Part shown: piece by piece, positions 43,978 to 55,078 of the stretch | Layout: each line of letters opens with the position of its first letter | Numbering within the stretch: position 1 is the first letter of the stretch | Source of the DNA: Rugalucina vietnamica | Lineage: Eukaryota > Mollusca > Bivalvia > Lucinida > Lucinidae | Direction of reading: 5' to 3' | NCBI GenBank assembly: GCA_964017185.1 | Contig: OZ024879.1 | Location: 42,043,883 to 42,107,882, forward strand | DNA length: 64,000 nucleotides | Notes under the pieces: generated by a model | Seen by the model: only the letters and a program-made list of their open reading frames with translations | Database searches by the model: none | Told to the model about the DNA's origin: nothing | Translations under genes and position numbers: made by a program

Positions 43978-44628
43978 ATTTTCAGTTTTAAGTCTCGACG
44001 GCTATGCGCTTCACCCTCCTTGGAGCCCTACAAGGGGACGCTATACGGAAACGGCTCTCCAGTTTCCAGCGCCAAAGCTACATACCCGTCATACTCGCCG
44101 TGCAAGATTCCAAAGTACTTCAGACTACCCAAGCTTTAACAACAAATGAATATTAAGTCAGATGTCTATTAAAGAAAACCGAAATAACATTCAGACGTTG
44201 TACCCACCCTGCCTCTCAACCTAGACCCAAGTAACCCAGAAATACCGAAAAACAAGCCCGTCGATTGACCCTTAAACCACCGCCTTCTGAGATATAGGGA
44301 AAAGGATGATTAAATGAAGAAATTTGGAACACGGTTGCGTATCATTCGATACTGAAAAAGTTAGAAGGAAGAAGAGATCTCAGGGCAAGGCATGGCAGCC
44401 GATTGACCGTGTCGAGCCTCCACGGCCTCCCGTTTACACCGAATCCGAGGCCAAAGAGGCGTGTTGAGACAGGTGAAGATCTCTGGCCTGTCCCTCAACC
44501 TCCAGGATCCTCTTCTCCGGCTTACGGGTATCCACCCACGGCAAACAGGTGGCACCTCTTTTGACCGGGTTTTACGGTTCCGCATGAGGGAGCGACCGGC
44601 CTATTCTAATCCGGGTCCGGTACGGGCC
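43978..44628 (-). promoter_or_regulatory. LINE 5' UTR, probable internal promoter region
   Basis: About 650 bp between the 5' edge of the element (set by the target duplication) and ORF1. It is GC-richer than the flanks. LINEs of this class carry an internal pol II promoter here; no specific element (such as an initiator) is claimed. Confidence 0.5.
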
Positions 44629-44640
44629 TTTAAATCATAG
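44629..44640. repeat. Target-site duplication of the LINE, 5' side
   Basis: TTTAAATCATAG, the partner of 38797-38808. The flank continues into R6 (GTCTTTGGTTCTAGAGAAG). Confidence 0.85.
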
Positions 44641-45315
44641 GTCTTTGGTTCTAGAGAAGAAGGTTGTTTAATGTTTTTGCTATTTATAGCAATGGCGGCC
44701 ACCTTGGTCATGTGACCAAGACCATTTATATTAACTTTCGTTCCCCCGTCCTAAATGAAGTTTGGCTTTGATCAGCCAAGTGGTTTCAGAGAAGAAGATC
44801 TTTGAAAATTATGGTAATATACATGTATATTGCCCCGGGTTGGGGGCAGACCAGCCACTGGGGTCCTAATTTTTTCAGAAACTTAAATCTTCAATTCATC
44901 TGCCCACATTTATACCATTTTCCCCATTCAAATGCACGGGCGACCTATGTTGACCTTGCCATAAAATAGGTCATGGTCAACCCAGGGTCATGATTTATAT
45001 ATACTTTGTACAGCTCCTCTCTCTGATGCTGCATGCCAAGTTTCATAATCAACGGCCTTCTGGTTCTAGAGATTTTTAAAAGGTTTTTGCTATTTATAGC
45101 CATGGCGACCATCTTTGTCATGTGACCTAGGCCTTTATATAAACTTTTGTTCCCCCTTCCTAAGGATACTCCATATGAGGTTTGGTTTTGATTGGCCAAG
45201 TGGTTTCATCGTGGACGACGATGACGGAGTGACGGTCGACGTCGGACAGAAGACGGAGCATGGCCATTAAATAAGCTCACCTTGTGAGCCTTCGCCGCAG
45301 GTGAGCTAAACAATT

Positions 45316-45430
45316 TCAAGTAGGCAATGATCAGGAAAAGGCGCAATCAGTGAGAAATTTCTACTCTAAAAACCGAGATGTAAAAAACTATATTGACAAT
45401 TAGGTACTTTAAGTAAGAAAATATAGGTTA
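45316..45430 (-). repeat. R1 fragment
   Basis: TTTCAAGTAGGCAATGATC, AGGAAAAGGCGCAATCAG and GACAATTAGGTACTTTAAG; directly follows the end of R6. Confidence 0.6.
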
Positions 45431-45549
45431 GCTAAACTTCTATTTTTGCCCAAACGCAAACTGAAAACTGATGCATACGCACATGGTGGAGTTCTGAATA
45501 TAATTGTATGATTCCTTGAACCGCAGCCTGCAAAAGTATATCAAAGAGG

Positions 45550-45660
45550 CTTGTATGTATGGATGGTTTGACTTGAACCAAGTCCCATGGGCAGTCTCAT
45601 ATCGTCTGAGCGGTTAACCAGAAATATGTAGTTTATAAGCTTTGACTATGGGCACAAGGA
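45550..45660 (-). mobile_element. R3 head fragment
   Basis: TATGGATGGTTTGACTTGAA and CTGAGCGGTTAACCAGAAAT. Confidence 0.5.
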
Positions 45661-45662
45661 AA

Positions 45663-45725
45663 AAAGGTACAAATAGGCAACGATCAGGAAAATGCACAAT
45701 GAGAAAGAAATTCACACTCCAAATA
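45663..45725 (-). repeat. R1 3'-terminal fragment
   Basis: AAAAGGTACAAATAGGCAAC then AGAAAGAAATTCACACTCCA. Confidence 0.55.
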
Positions 45726-46194
45726 CATACATGTTCCTCAGGGCTCCAACGGACGGGACAATGACAGAAGAAGAGCTGTGTGGCATTGCCTTAGGTGTGT
45801 ACCAAATTAAACTAGCAAAACTATACACACAAAATCATCTAAATGAAGAAAGAAGATGCAACACGTTTATTAATCAAGATGAATCCAACTTACCTTGAGC
45901 CGCAATGCAAAGCAGTCACACAAGTACAACGAAATGAAAGATATTTATAAATTACATCGAATGTGGAGTGCAGGGATGGTACTGTACATGTAGGTAAGAT
46001 AGTAGTTAAGTGGTCTCATTGATTGGCATACACAATAATCACGGTTTGATTTCGTTGACTACGCCTGAGATGGAAGATGACGTGGACAAGCATAATAATC
46101 ATGGCTTGACTTAGATAACTATTCAAGTGAACAGGTCCCTACGGAGGTAGATGCCAGTGATGCCGTGGTCAAGCATGTGTTTGTTTTTGTTTTG

Positions 46195-46345
46195 TTTAAA
46201 TTGATGCTGATAACAGCATCATCATCGCAGATAACAGCAAAGGTATTGTTGGGACGTTCCCTCGATTTTATGATACTTTTACCCAAAATTCGGATGTCAT
46301 GACATCTAAAATGTGTTTTAAACATGAACTAAAAATCAACCAACA
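46195..46345 (-). mobile_element. R3 fragment, reverse
   Basis: TTGGGACGTTCCCTCGATTT, CGGATGTCATGACATCTAAA. Confidence 0.5.
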
Positions 46346-46584
46346 AAGCCCGACGGCTCTCTGTCTTATGGTTCTCTCCAAATTATGCATCCCGAATGTT
46401 ATAATTCCGTGAAGGGGAGACAATTTCGTGAATGAGAAACAAGTCTATTCAAAATGGCGGAATAGACAGCATGCCAAGGGCGTGCGTTAGACCTTGTTCT
46501 TAGAGGCCATCATGTCTTTGTGGCAAAAAAGGGGGCACTGGGAAAAGATTCCATCTACAGGAAATTGTCAAAAACCTTAAAAAA

Positions 46585-46735
46585 GGCTTGTTTGTTTGTT
46601 TGAATTGATGCTTAACGTCCCAGTCAACAACTAATGGTCATGTCGGGACGCTGCCTCCATTTCATGGGACTTTTACCCGAAATTAGGACATCCAAAAAGT
46701 AATTCGAATATAACCACCCAACTTAAAGTCTAAAA
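46585..46735 (-). mobile_element. R3 SINE-like repeat, 3' part, reverse
   Basis: CTTGTTTGTTTGTTTGAATT and GCTTAACGTCCCAGTCAACA, then CATGTCGGGACGCTGCCTCC and CGAATATAACCACCCAACTT. Confidence 0.6.
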
Positions 46736-46790
46736 TCTTAATGCATCTCGCGTTATCAAGAAAATACCAGAGGTCCTATGGTCCTGAAAC

Positions 46791-47527
46791 GCTCAACTGA
46801 GACCTGGGATGTATACCAATAAACTTGTTTGACTACAATGGTAATATGCATGTAACCTCAGGGCTTGGTCAGAATAAAGCCTAGAGTCAATGTCGTTTCA
46901 AATCATGAACATTCAGGTCATTTGCCAATTTACTGCATGTTTTGCCCTTTAAATGACATTTTAACAATTTTCCCCATTCAAATGCACGAGCTAATATAGG
47001 CCAAGGTCAACCCAGGGTAATGATTTATACAATTTTGTAGAGCTCCATTCCTTGATTTTTCATGCCAAATTTCAAAATCATAGGCCTTCTGGTTCTGAAG
47101 AAGATTTTTTAAGGTTTTTGTTATTCATAGCCACGGTGGTCATCTTGGTCATGTGACCTTGAAGTTGACGTTGCCATAAAAAGTACCATAAAACGTCAAG
47201 GTCATCCCAGGGTCATGATTTATACATACTTTGTAGAGATCCATTGGCTGATGCTTCATGCCACGTTTCAAAATCATAGGCCTTCTGGTTCTAGAGAAGA
47301 AGGTTTTTAAAGTTTTTTTTTTTTGCTATTTATAGTCCTGGTGACCGACTTGGTCATCTAACCTCGACCATTTATACAAACGTTAGTCCCCCCTTCCTAA
47401 GGATGCTCAACATGAAAATTTGAATTTGATTTCAGAGAAGAAGATGATTGAAAAGTGTGAACGACGACGACGACGGAGCATGGTTATAATATAAGATCAC
47501 CCTGTGAGGCTAACGGTTCAGGTGAGC
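46791..47527 (+). mobile_element. R6 repeat, unbroken copy (737 bp)
   Basis: From GCTCAACTGAGACC to GGTTCAGGTGAGC, with a GACGACGACGACGG block and the closing hairpin near the end. The inside repeats a unit with GGTCATGATTTATACA. It serves as the empty reference for the LINE-split copy. No ORF. Confidence 0.65.
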
Positions 47528-47760
47528 TAATAAGATTAAATTCATCATATGTTTCCCATTCGTCTTCAGATGTGTGGAGTCTAAACATGTCTGACGGTCT
47601 GCAAATATTATGAGCCGAAACCCTGCAAATATTGGTTTGCAAAATGCACATTGGAGACATTACCATCTAGGAAGATAATAAGGGAAAACTAAAAAATGCT
47701 GAAGCGCTAGCTAGTTTCAATCAGAACTTGAACTCAATAAAATCTTTGTTGTGTGAAAAC

Positions 47761-47835
47761 TTTGTTTGTTTAATTGTTTAACGACGCATCCACCCTAATG
47801 GGTCATTAACGACTAACTATATAGGAAAGATGGTT
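47761..47835 (-). mobile_element. LINE 3'-end fragment, diverged
   Basis: TTTGTTTGTTTAATTGTTTA, ACGACGCATCCACCCTAATG and GGTCATTAACGACTAAC: the same 3' UTR type as the complete LINE, from an older or sister family. Confidence 0.6.
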
Positions 47836-48740
47836 TATTCCTGACAAAACCATATTATTCAGTTGCTAAAGATTTTAACATTGATTTGCAAAATAAAACA
47901 GAAATGCTACAAAGTAAAATCAATACATGGACAGTGCTAAAACACTTGAAACCCTAACATCCAAGTATCAGGCTGCGAGGAACAATTGAAGGGGCGCTGA
48001 AAAAGAAAGAAAAGTCACAACAAAAGAAAATCAGAGAATCGGAAAATTATCCGATGCAAAAAGGTTCATTGATGCTGTTTCCAAACTAATGCAAGGTTAT
48101 TCCCAATTTTTTTTTTTCAAAACGAAACGAGGAAGAGTCTGTGCGTCTTCAATTTTTACCCAGCGAAATAGATAATGATGCGTATGATTTTTTTTCAAAA
48201 AATAAATATGCATGGTGTGCTGGCATAGTTTGTTTTGTTTGAGGATAAACATATCTTAACACACTCAGCTGTTATATTCTCGACTGCATACCCAGACAAG
48301 GTTCAGATCATTACTAAATCATCTATGATCAAGTGTATGGAAACACTAGTTCGGCAACAAGTGAAGACAATGACAGTAACAGTAAAGTTGAGGACGCAGA
48401 CATTTCAGATGGGGAGCAGCAGCATAGCTAAATGTATTAATAAATCATATATCAAAATAAGGATAATAGTGACAAGTGACAATTATTGTGCATTAAAATG
48501 ACTATTTTTTATTTAACTCGTTAGAATTAGGATGACACAATTTATGTTTTGAGCAAAAGTAAGAAAAAAAAATAAAAAAAGCCTAAAGTTTTATTTTAAG
48601 TAATGTGTATGCCATTTATTTAAGGCTGGGATACTCGGTCTTTCATTTGGAGAAACAGCTGGGGGGTACAGGAGAAGGTCGTCAGATAATCTTGATGTAT
48701 GATATTGCGTGTATGCTTCATCGTCACTTACAGGTGTGTA
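47836..48740. other. Unclassified; weak coding-like fragments
   Basis: Around 47930-48060 one plus frame reads LRGTIEGALKKKEKSQQKK between stops, possibly a dead transposon gene. An open plus stretch at 48235-48501 is not recognised. An R2 end fragment (TTATGTTTTGAGCAAAAG) is at 48540-48565. Confidence 0.3.
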
Positions 48741-50164
48741 CACTCCCGGTAAAAAAATAACAACATATTCCGCGTTTCTCCGCAACCATGGCAAACGCGA
48801 ATTTTTTATTTCTCGGAGAAACACCGCGAAATAAGCCAGGTAGACGAAATCGTCTGCGCGAAATTTCGCGGTGTTTCTCGGTGAAATTTCTCAGTGTTTC
48901 TCCGAGAAAGGTAATTACCTGGATTTATCGATAAAACTCTTTTTCTCGGAGTTTCTCGGAGGAATTTAAAAGACAAATGCATGTTTATAATTTTTGAATA
49001 AATATAAAACATTTAAAAAATAATAAGTATTTGCAAGTATGAACCTTGCAGATGTTACGTATTTGTTTAGATGGCTTATAATCCACATAAATATATTCTT
49101 GATTACATTAAAATTTATGATGACCTTTGTCACTTGTGTTGCTTTACACATCATCCATGATTATTCGATCTTTGAACAGAAGAATGGAAGCAAAAAAATC
49201 ATTTAAAAATCAAGGGCGTCATTAAAAATTCGCGCCTTGAGCATTGTCCTTTCCGACAAAGAATAAAATTACCACACTTCCAGTGACTATGTGGATAATC
49301 AGAATCATTTTCATTGAATGAATAAATAAGTTTAATGACATTTGATCAAAGGTATTTAATAATGTACAATAGCAATGATTTAACAGGCGGTTTACTTTAA
49401 TTATGTCAGGATAAACACAAGTCATCAAAATAACATGAATATACCGGCCGGAGATCGAAATCGCAACTTTTTTTTTTTCTAAGTGAACGCACTATCTATA
49501 CATGTAAAACCATCGCGGCCTGTCTTATTAAATGTTCCGACCTTACTTGTCCGGCAGCATTTCTTGGTAAGCTGTTAACGTAACCGTTATCAAATATTCA
49601 GATTATGGTTCCATATAAATCGCAAATAATTTGAGCATTCGTACATGTACATGTACATGTATATATACTTGTATGTTTTAGATCGAGACTACATGTAGAA
49701 GGAAAGAATTTGCATCAAAAGTTATTCTCCATGAACAACCACAAAGCCGTTTAAATCATGAACTTATGGGATCGCCTAAATTGATGCCTTTCACCCGTAA
49801 TATTGCATGGTATTAACATACATAAATGGTCAACAAAATTTACAGAAATCACTGTTGACTGATTTGGCCAAGTGGTAGAATTTGCAGCATTACCAGGAAG
49901 TGTGTTTCGGCATACACAGTCATGTCCTTGTGTCACATTCTCTAATGAACACGAAGCTGACACTGCTCCTTCACATGATATGGAAGCTGTCTGCCGTAAA
50001 GTGAAATAAAAAGTCAAGCAAATAAAAATGCCGACCGTGCAGCCAACACTGTCATATGACTTACTCCCAATTGACGGCTAAATACATCACGTAGATATGA
50101 ATGTACATGTCCATACATTGCTATTCACGCACATGCATTTGCATCATTAAAATCATTCTTGTTC

Positions 50165-50445
50165 AAACATTTTACATCAGGAAAACATTTCATGGAAAAT
50201 GTGTATCCCATCAAAAGCAAAACTGGGGTATGCAGGGGTATATCTATTTTTTTATCTTTTGCTCCAAAACATAAGATTGTGGGTACTAGTTTGAACCGCC
50301 TCGGTGAGGCGGTTATAACGTGTACCCACAATCTATGTTTTGAGCATGAATAAGGAAAAGCAAACATTTTCTACTGAAAATTTTCATTTTTTCATCTTTA
50401 AAAATCTCTGTATATTGCATGGGCATGTTTTCGTAATTTTAAAGT
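50165..50445. mobile_element. R2 palindromic MITE, good copy
   Basis: ATCAGGAAAACATTTCATGG at the left, CATGGGCATGTTTTCGTAAT at the right, centre GAACCGCCTCGGTGAGGCGG. Confidence 0.7.
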
Positions 50446-51551
50446 TACGGTATATGAAATTATTTCTTTAAAACATCATCGACACAAAAGGCAGCAACGC
50501 TTTCGGAAGGAGAGATCGGATAACCTCATAAATAACATGTTTGTTATACCTTGTGCAGAATTGCGGTTTGTATGGATTATTGTACATGTACATACAGTCG
50601 AGAAATTTTAATGGTTTTAAATTTTTATTTCGCTCCCTCTTTAAATCTGATTGATATTATTAGAGGAAAAATGCATTATGTGCAACAACTACTTTTGTAT
50701 AGGATATGTCACACAGTGCATCAAAGTGAGTGGCTGAAATATACAAACTTTTCTTTACATGTACATGAATTTGGGACAATGTCGGTTATGATAGTATTTT
50801 TCTTTTATTTTTCTTTTACGTATGCACCATTATTTTGTCGTCATTTGTGTTACGACATCGAGATGCATCAAACATACAGAACATACATACTCAAGTATCT
50901 GCAGTTCATAGCGTGTCGGATGCTGTTTCGGTAGTTTTTGTAAGTGAAGGGTTTACAAATACGAATGCTGTGTAGCCCATTTTGAACGTCAGGACATCCC
51001 AAACTTGTACAGTACCATAAAGCGACGAAAACGTACCGACATAACCGTGGCTGAGGACAAGGACGTTAGTAACAGCAATATTGCGCAGTGATTTTTCTAT
51101 TCATGCACATGCATATTAAAGTTTGTATACGTAGACGGTCCCGGTAATTTTTAAAACTGACACCAAAATATAAGGTCATGTATTTGTTTTCGTGTAAAAT
51201 GAGTGTATCCGTTCCTGCCTTCTACGCAAACATTAATAAAGGTTAAGTTTTAATGCGATTTAACGTGTAAATTTGATGTAAGATATCCATACGCCAGTTG
51301 CGCTGTGTGCTAGTCGAGCTGCACATGTTTTTCGGAAACGATCAGGATGTGCGATTTTTGGAACAAGTGCACTTATTAGATCGAATACGGTGAAAAATTC
51401 ATATTTATACATCTTGATCATGTAACGGGATAGCTTCCCTTGGAAATATGCAAATTTCAAACTCGAGACTTTGTGAATCGAGTAAGTGTTAGGTATATAG
51501 CGAAGTAAACCACCCTTGGTGGATGAGCATGCTTTTCCATCGACGGGGTTT

Positions 51552-51611
51552 GCTGTGGCTTGGCTCGGCTGTACGTTACACATGTAACGTACAGCCGAGC
51601 CAAGCCACAGC
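51552..51611. repeat. Perfect 60-bp palindrome (29-bp arms)
   Basis: The left arm starts GCTGTGGCTTGGCTCGGCTG and the right arm ends CAGCCGAGCCAAGCCACAGC; the two arms are exact reverse complements around a 2-base centre (CA). Confidence 0.9.
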
Positions 51612-51644
51612 GTACAGAAATATCAGATTAAAGAAGTAGGGGGA

Positions 51645-51765
51645 TTGTACTAGCCGCGTAGTGAAAACAAAGGCGCTGATCAGCTGTGCAGATACTGTAC
51701 AGTTGATCTGCGCCTTTATTATCGCATGAGTATAAGTCCAGCGTTCTCATGACGCGGCTCATATA
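51645..51765. mobile_element. R5 hairpin MITE with R2 fragment
   Basis: GTGAAAACAAAGGCGCTGAT / GATCTGCGCCTTTATTATCG hairpin, then ATGACGCGGCTCATAT. A short R2 piece (AAAAGTGGGGTATACATTAC) follows. Confidence 0.6.
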
Positions 51766-53062
51766 AAAGTGGGGTATACATTACATGGACATGTTATCAT
51801 GATGTGTGTAAATATGTTGAGGAATACCTCATACAATGTATATGGGTTTAAAGCACATGAACATGTAAATGCGTTTGTTAATTTACTCGATTAATTATCA
51901 ATTAATTTATCAATTATCAGTAATTAATAATTTGTCTTTACTTGTCATTTTTCACCATGTATCATGCACTTTCCTATGCACTTGACATTTCGGACCGCAC
52001 CTTGTAAAAACAACATGCCGCCAACACAAAATATTCATGGCGGAGTTTTCGTTATGCATGGCAATAGGTTTTGCGTTTATGCATTTAGCAAGAAAAACAG
52101 ATGCTTAAAAAAAGAAAAGTGTATAAATTGTTTTCTCGTTATCCGCCTTATTCTTATGTGAAGATTTGGTCATAAATTTGGTATGAAAAAAGTGTTTATG
52201 CGAACAGTGCCCCTGATAAACGAGTGATTTAGAGGTATTGACAAAAATTTGTGCTAGTTAAATACTGTGTATCCTTATCATCGAGAATGTTGTAATGCAT
52301 ATTCATATAGGAGTTAGAAGATCGCTGCAGGGTAATCGGGTCAATAACATTTTACAAAAATAGCTTGCTCCATAAGCTGACAATGTGATGAAATTATGCC
52401 ATTTCATTCTACATGTACGTTTCCATAGCTTGACATACAACCAGAACCAGAAAACATTTATTTCATTACAATATTAATTCAAGAATGCGCAAAATGGTTA
52501 CTTATTATACTCGTACATGTTTATGGCCTATTGCTTTTATGTTTCCTAGCTCAAACAAATGAAACTACTTGGATAAAGACATAATTGAGATGAAACAAAG
52601 TACTTCTTAATTTGTATGTCAAATGCGAGTCGAGTCATGCCTGACCAACCGTAACGGAAACCAGTGAAGAAGATTGTGGAATGTTTGCTCAGTAATTAAT
52701 GTGCCTTATTAAAACGTGTCAAACTGTTAGAGGTGCCATATACAAAAACACTTATAAATACTGATAAGTTAAAGGTCTAAAACTTCTTTAATTATTAAAA
52801 ATATAGTAAAATCGATTTTCACAATCGTGCACAATATTTCTCCGAGAAACACCGCGAACAGGTAAATCTGGACTTACCTGTTTTCACCGGTTAATACCTG
52901 CGGTCGCGGTGAAATTTCTCGGTGTTTCTCCGAGAAATCGAACTGAACGAAACGCGAAATATCTTAATGAAAAGAGAAATTTAGCGTTCTTTCTCCGAGA
53001 AAAATAGCTTAGGGTCCTCCGAGAAAAGAGGAATATGTTGTTGATTTTTTACCGGGACTGTA

Positions 53063-53784
53063 TATTATAATTCATCAATTTTTCATCTTAAATCAAGATT
53101 GCAATATTTCTTCACATTCAAGCTTTACATTATTTGATGTCAAGCTCTTAAAAACCATTTTTCGGTTTTATTGTCTCAGATAAATGCCAAAATTTTAAGA
53201 CCAAAGAGGGAAAACACATAGAAAGAGTCATAAGAGTGGGTTTTGAGGAAATTGTTCTCCCTTAATTTGTGGGGCCGGAAAGACCTGATTCAATACTCTT
53301 CATTGACATTGAATTTGGATCAATATAAAATATCTTAAAATTAATATTACATATATATATATTTGTTATTGCATTTATTCTGTTTGCAGAAAAATAACAG
53401 AACAGATCTGCTTGAGGTCTAAAATAATGTCTTGTTTCCGGTTACCCGACCATGTGTGCCGATACCTCACCGAGGCAAACTTTTTTTTTTTATCAGTTGT
53501 TGCATATAGCCCAATATAAACATTAAGTATTGAACGATGTGATCTAGCGAAAAAAGAAAAGGGTGATAGCTCTGAACTCTTGCACATGTACCTACAATCT
53601 ATGTTTTGGAACAAAAAGCTTTGCGGTTCATTTTTTTTAATCTAAATTGTGGTTAGTACTGCTGTAAATTCTGGATCATAGAAGCAGACCCAGTCCTCTC
53701 TAAATCCTAATAAGCAAGCTGAGCCTTTTACAAACTCAGAGTGTCAAGCAGCTGCTTCACTATTTACAGAGCAGAATGCAAGAT
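53063..53784. other. Intergenic, nothing recognised
   Basis: AT-rich, with ATATATATATATA near 53350 and a T-run near 53480. A trace of R2 (ACCTACAATCTATGTTTTGG) lies at 53590. Confidence 0.4.
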
Positions 53785-53970
53785 CATCAGGAAAACATGT
53801 TCGTGCAATGTATACCCCCTTATACCCCACTTTCATATAGTAAAACTGGGGTATGCAGCGGTATACCTATTTTTCTTATTTATCAAAAATTATCTACCGA
53901 AAATTTTTATTTTTGACAACTTTAAAAATTTCTGTAAATTGCATGGGCATGTTTTCGTAATGACACTGCT
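53785..53970. mobile_element. R2 MITE with core deleted
   Basis: Left ATCAGGAAAACATGTTCGTG, right GCATGGGCATGTTTTCGTAA; the central palindrome is missing. Confidence 0.6.
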
Positions 53971-54179
53971 GAATGTGTAGACTGTTGGAAACCAAGAATC
54001 ATTTACTCTAAGAATAAGCTGACAGAGCTGACAGACAGGCAGTCAATTTGTTTGGCAATATAACTCGGTGCGACTGATTATACCTGTGGTGCTTTTTTGG
54101 CTGAACCAGGGGATCCTTTGCGCGGAAAACTGCACATAAGGCTGGGGTGAACTTGGTACAAAGTCTAAAGTAAAACCAA

Positions 54180-54760
54180 CTAAGGAGCCATGTTTACCAC
54201 CATCACAGGATGGTATCTAAAACTATTCTAAAGTATGCCTCACACTAGGTCTACTGAAGCTAGATGATGATGCTATTCGACTAGGAGATGGTAAACGTAT
54301 TCTAAGGCTTGACATGATCATGTATCTGTATTACAAGAAATGTAATTGTACAAAATACGCTTATGACATGTTAGAATCACTGCTACAAACTAAGGTTCTC
54401 CTTAGTCCAAGGTTAGGATATCAACCAATCTGGAATCGAACTGTTAACCACAAAGGGTGTATTGATACAAATCACCCTAATGACTTGGACTTGGAGCACT
54501 GTTTAAGGATGAAGCGCACAGTTACCGAGGTACATTAACAGACAAAATAATCTCGAGAGTAAGTCGCAGTGCACTGAAAACAGATTCCATTCTGAAACAG
54601 TATGATAAAAAGTTGTGCGCCCTTCAGGTAAGCACACACCTGCTGATCTGACTGTTGACATCATGACACTTACACAACAGTATAAGGAAGGAAAGTTGAT
54701 TCAGTATATTCCAGGAAGGAAGCATAGTGCATTTCCCATTATAGAAGAAAATCAGTAAAT
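54180..54760 (+). pseudogene. Relic of a repeated invertebrate protein (DUF6589-like)
   Basis: The best frame (from about 54300) reads LDMIMYLYYKKCNCTKYAY, NRTVNHKGCIDTNHPNDLDL and EHCLRMKR. Later pieces in other frames include KEGKLIQYIPGRKHSAFP. I associate these motifs with the expanded DUF6589-type family of cnidarians and molluscs; that link is from memory. Stops and shifts show it is dead, and there is no function to assign. Confidence 0.45.
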
Positions 54761-55078
54761 CAGTTGTCTTCACTAGACATGCATGAGTTTAGAGGCTGGC
54801 TTTCAAGAAGCATGAAAAAAATGCAAAGAAACATTTCTACCAGTACTAGGGAATTGTAAATGTTAAGCAGAGAACAGGATCAAGCAATATCAGAATCTAT
54901 ATGTGTGTCCATCTGAGTGTGCAAATATCTCCGAACAGGTACAAACCTTAAACCTCTGTGATATGTAATGCTGCCAGAGAAACAAGTTACATAGAGAATG
55001 ATGTCATGAGCGCACTGTCTTGAATTCGTTTTATTAACGTAAAACTGTACATTCTCTAGATATGTGTTCTGCAAACTA

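Larger units (their letters stand above)
38809..44628 (-). mobile_element. Complete I/Nimb-like LINE (5.8 kb)
   Basis: On the minus strand: 5' UTR (43978-44628), ORF1 (43977-42754), a 62-bp spacer, ORF2 (42691-38981), a 3' UTR of about 170 bp and a (CAAA)n tail at 38809-38824. Both ORFs are open from start to stop. A 12-bp target duplication flanks it. Three zinc knuckles in ORF1, and an APE endonuclease, reverse transcriptase, RNase H and C-terminal zinc knuckle in ORF2, fit the I superfamily; Nimb is common in molluscs, but the clade needs a tree. A short stem (ACCC-TGAT-GGGT) near the 3' end is shared with the copies at 20027 and 47761. Intact ORFs and a perfect duplication suggest a young, possibly active copy. 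Confidence 0.88.
37964..45306 (+). mobile_element. R6 repeat, split by the complete LINE
   Basis: Starts GCTCACCTGAG (37964) and ends CAGGTGAGC (45298-45306); the ends are inverted, and a hairpin (AAGCTCACC...GGTGAGCT) closes the right side. Removing the LINE joins 38808 to 44641, and the join matches the unbroken copy at 46791-47527 (TTTCAAAATCATAGGCCTTC). Inside, a unit of about 430 bp repeats (GACCTTGCC, GGTCATGATTTATA, CCTGATGCTTCATG). A 29-bp R1 end fragment sits at 38576-38604. Confidence 0.7.
48741..53060. mobile_element. TA-flanked 4.3-kb element with inverted ends (E3)
   Basis: The left end CACTCCCGGTAAAAAAATAA and the right end (read in reverse) CAGTCCCGGTAAAAAATCAA match over about 40 bp including CAACATATTCC. 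TA lies outside both (48739-48740, 53061-53062). Next to each end (48770-48965 and 52838-53030) are many copies of TTTCTC(C/G)GAGAAA-type palindromes and GCGGTGTTTCTC. TA and CAG ends fit Tc1/mariner. No transposase is recognisable inside; the interior carries an R2 copy, an R5 copy and a 60-bp palindrome. The interior could be unrelated DNA caught between two solo ends. Confidence 0.6.

Noticed and set aside
48235..48501. Plus ORF at 48.2 kb
   Set aside because: Eighty-eight codons between repeats; no motif recognised, so not called as a gene.
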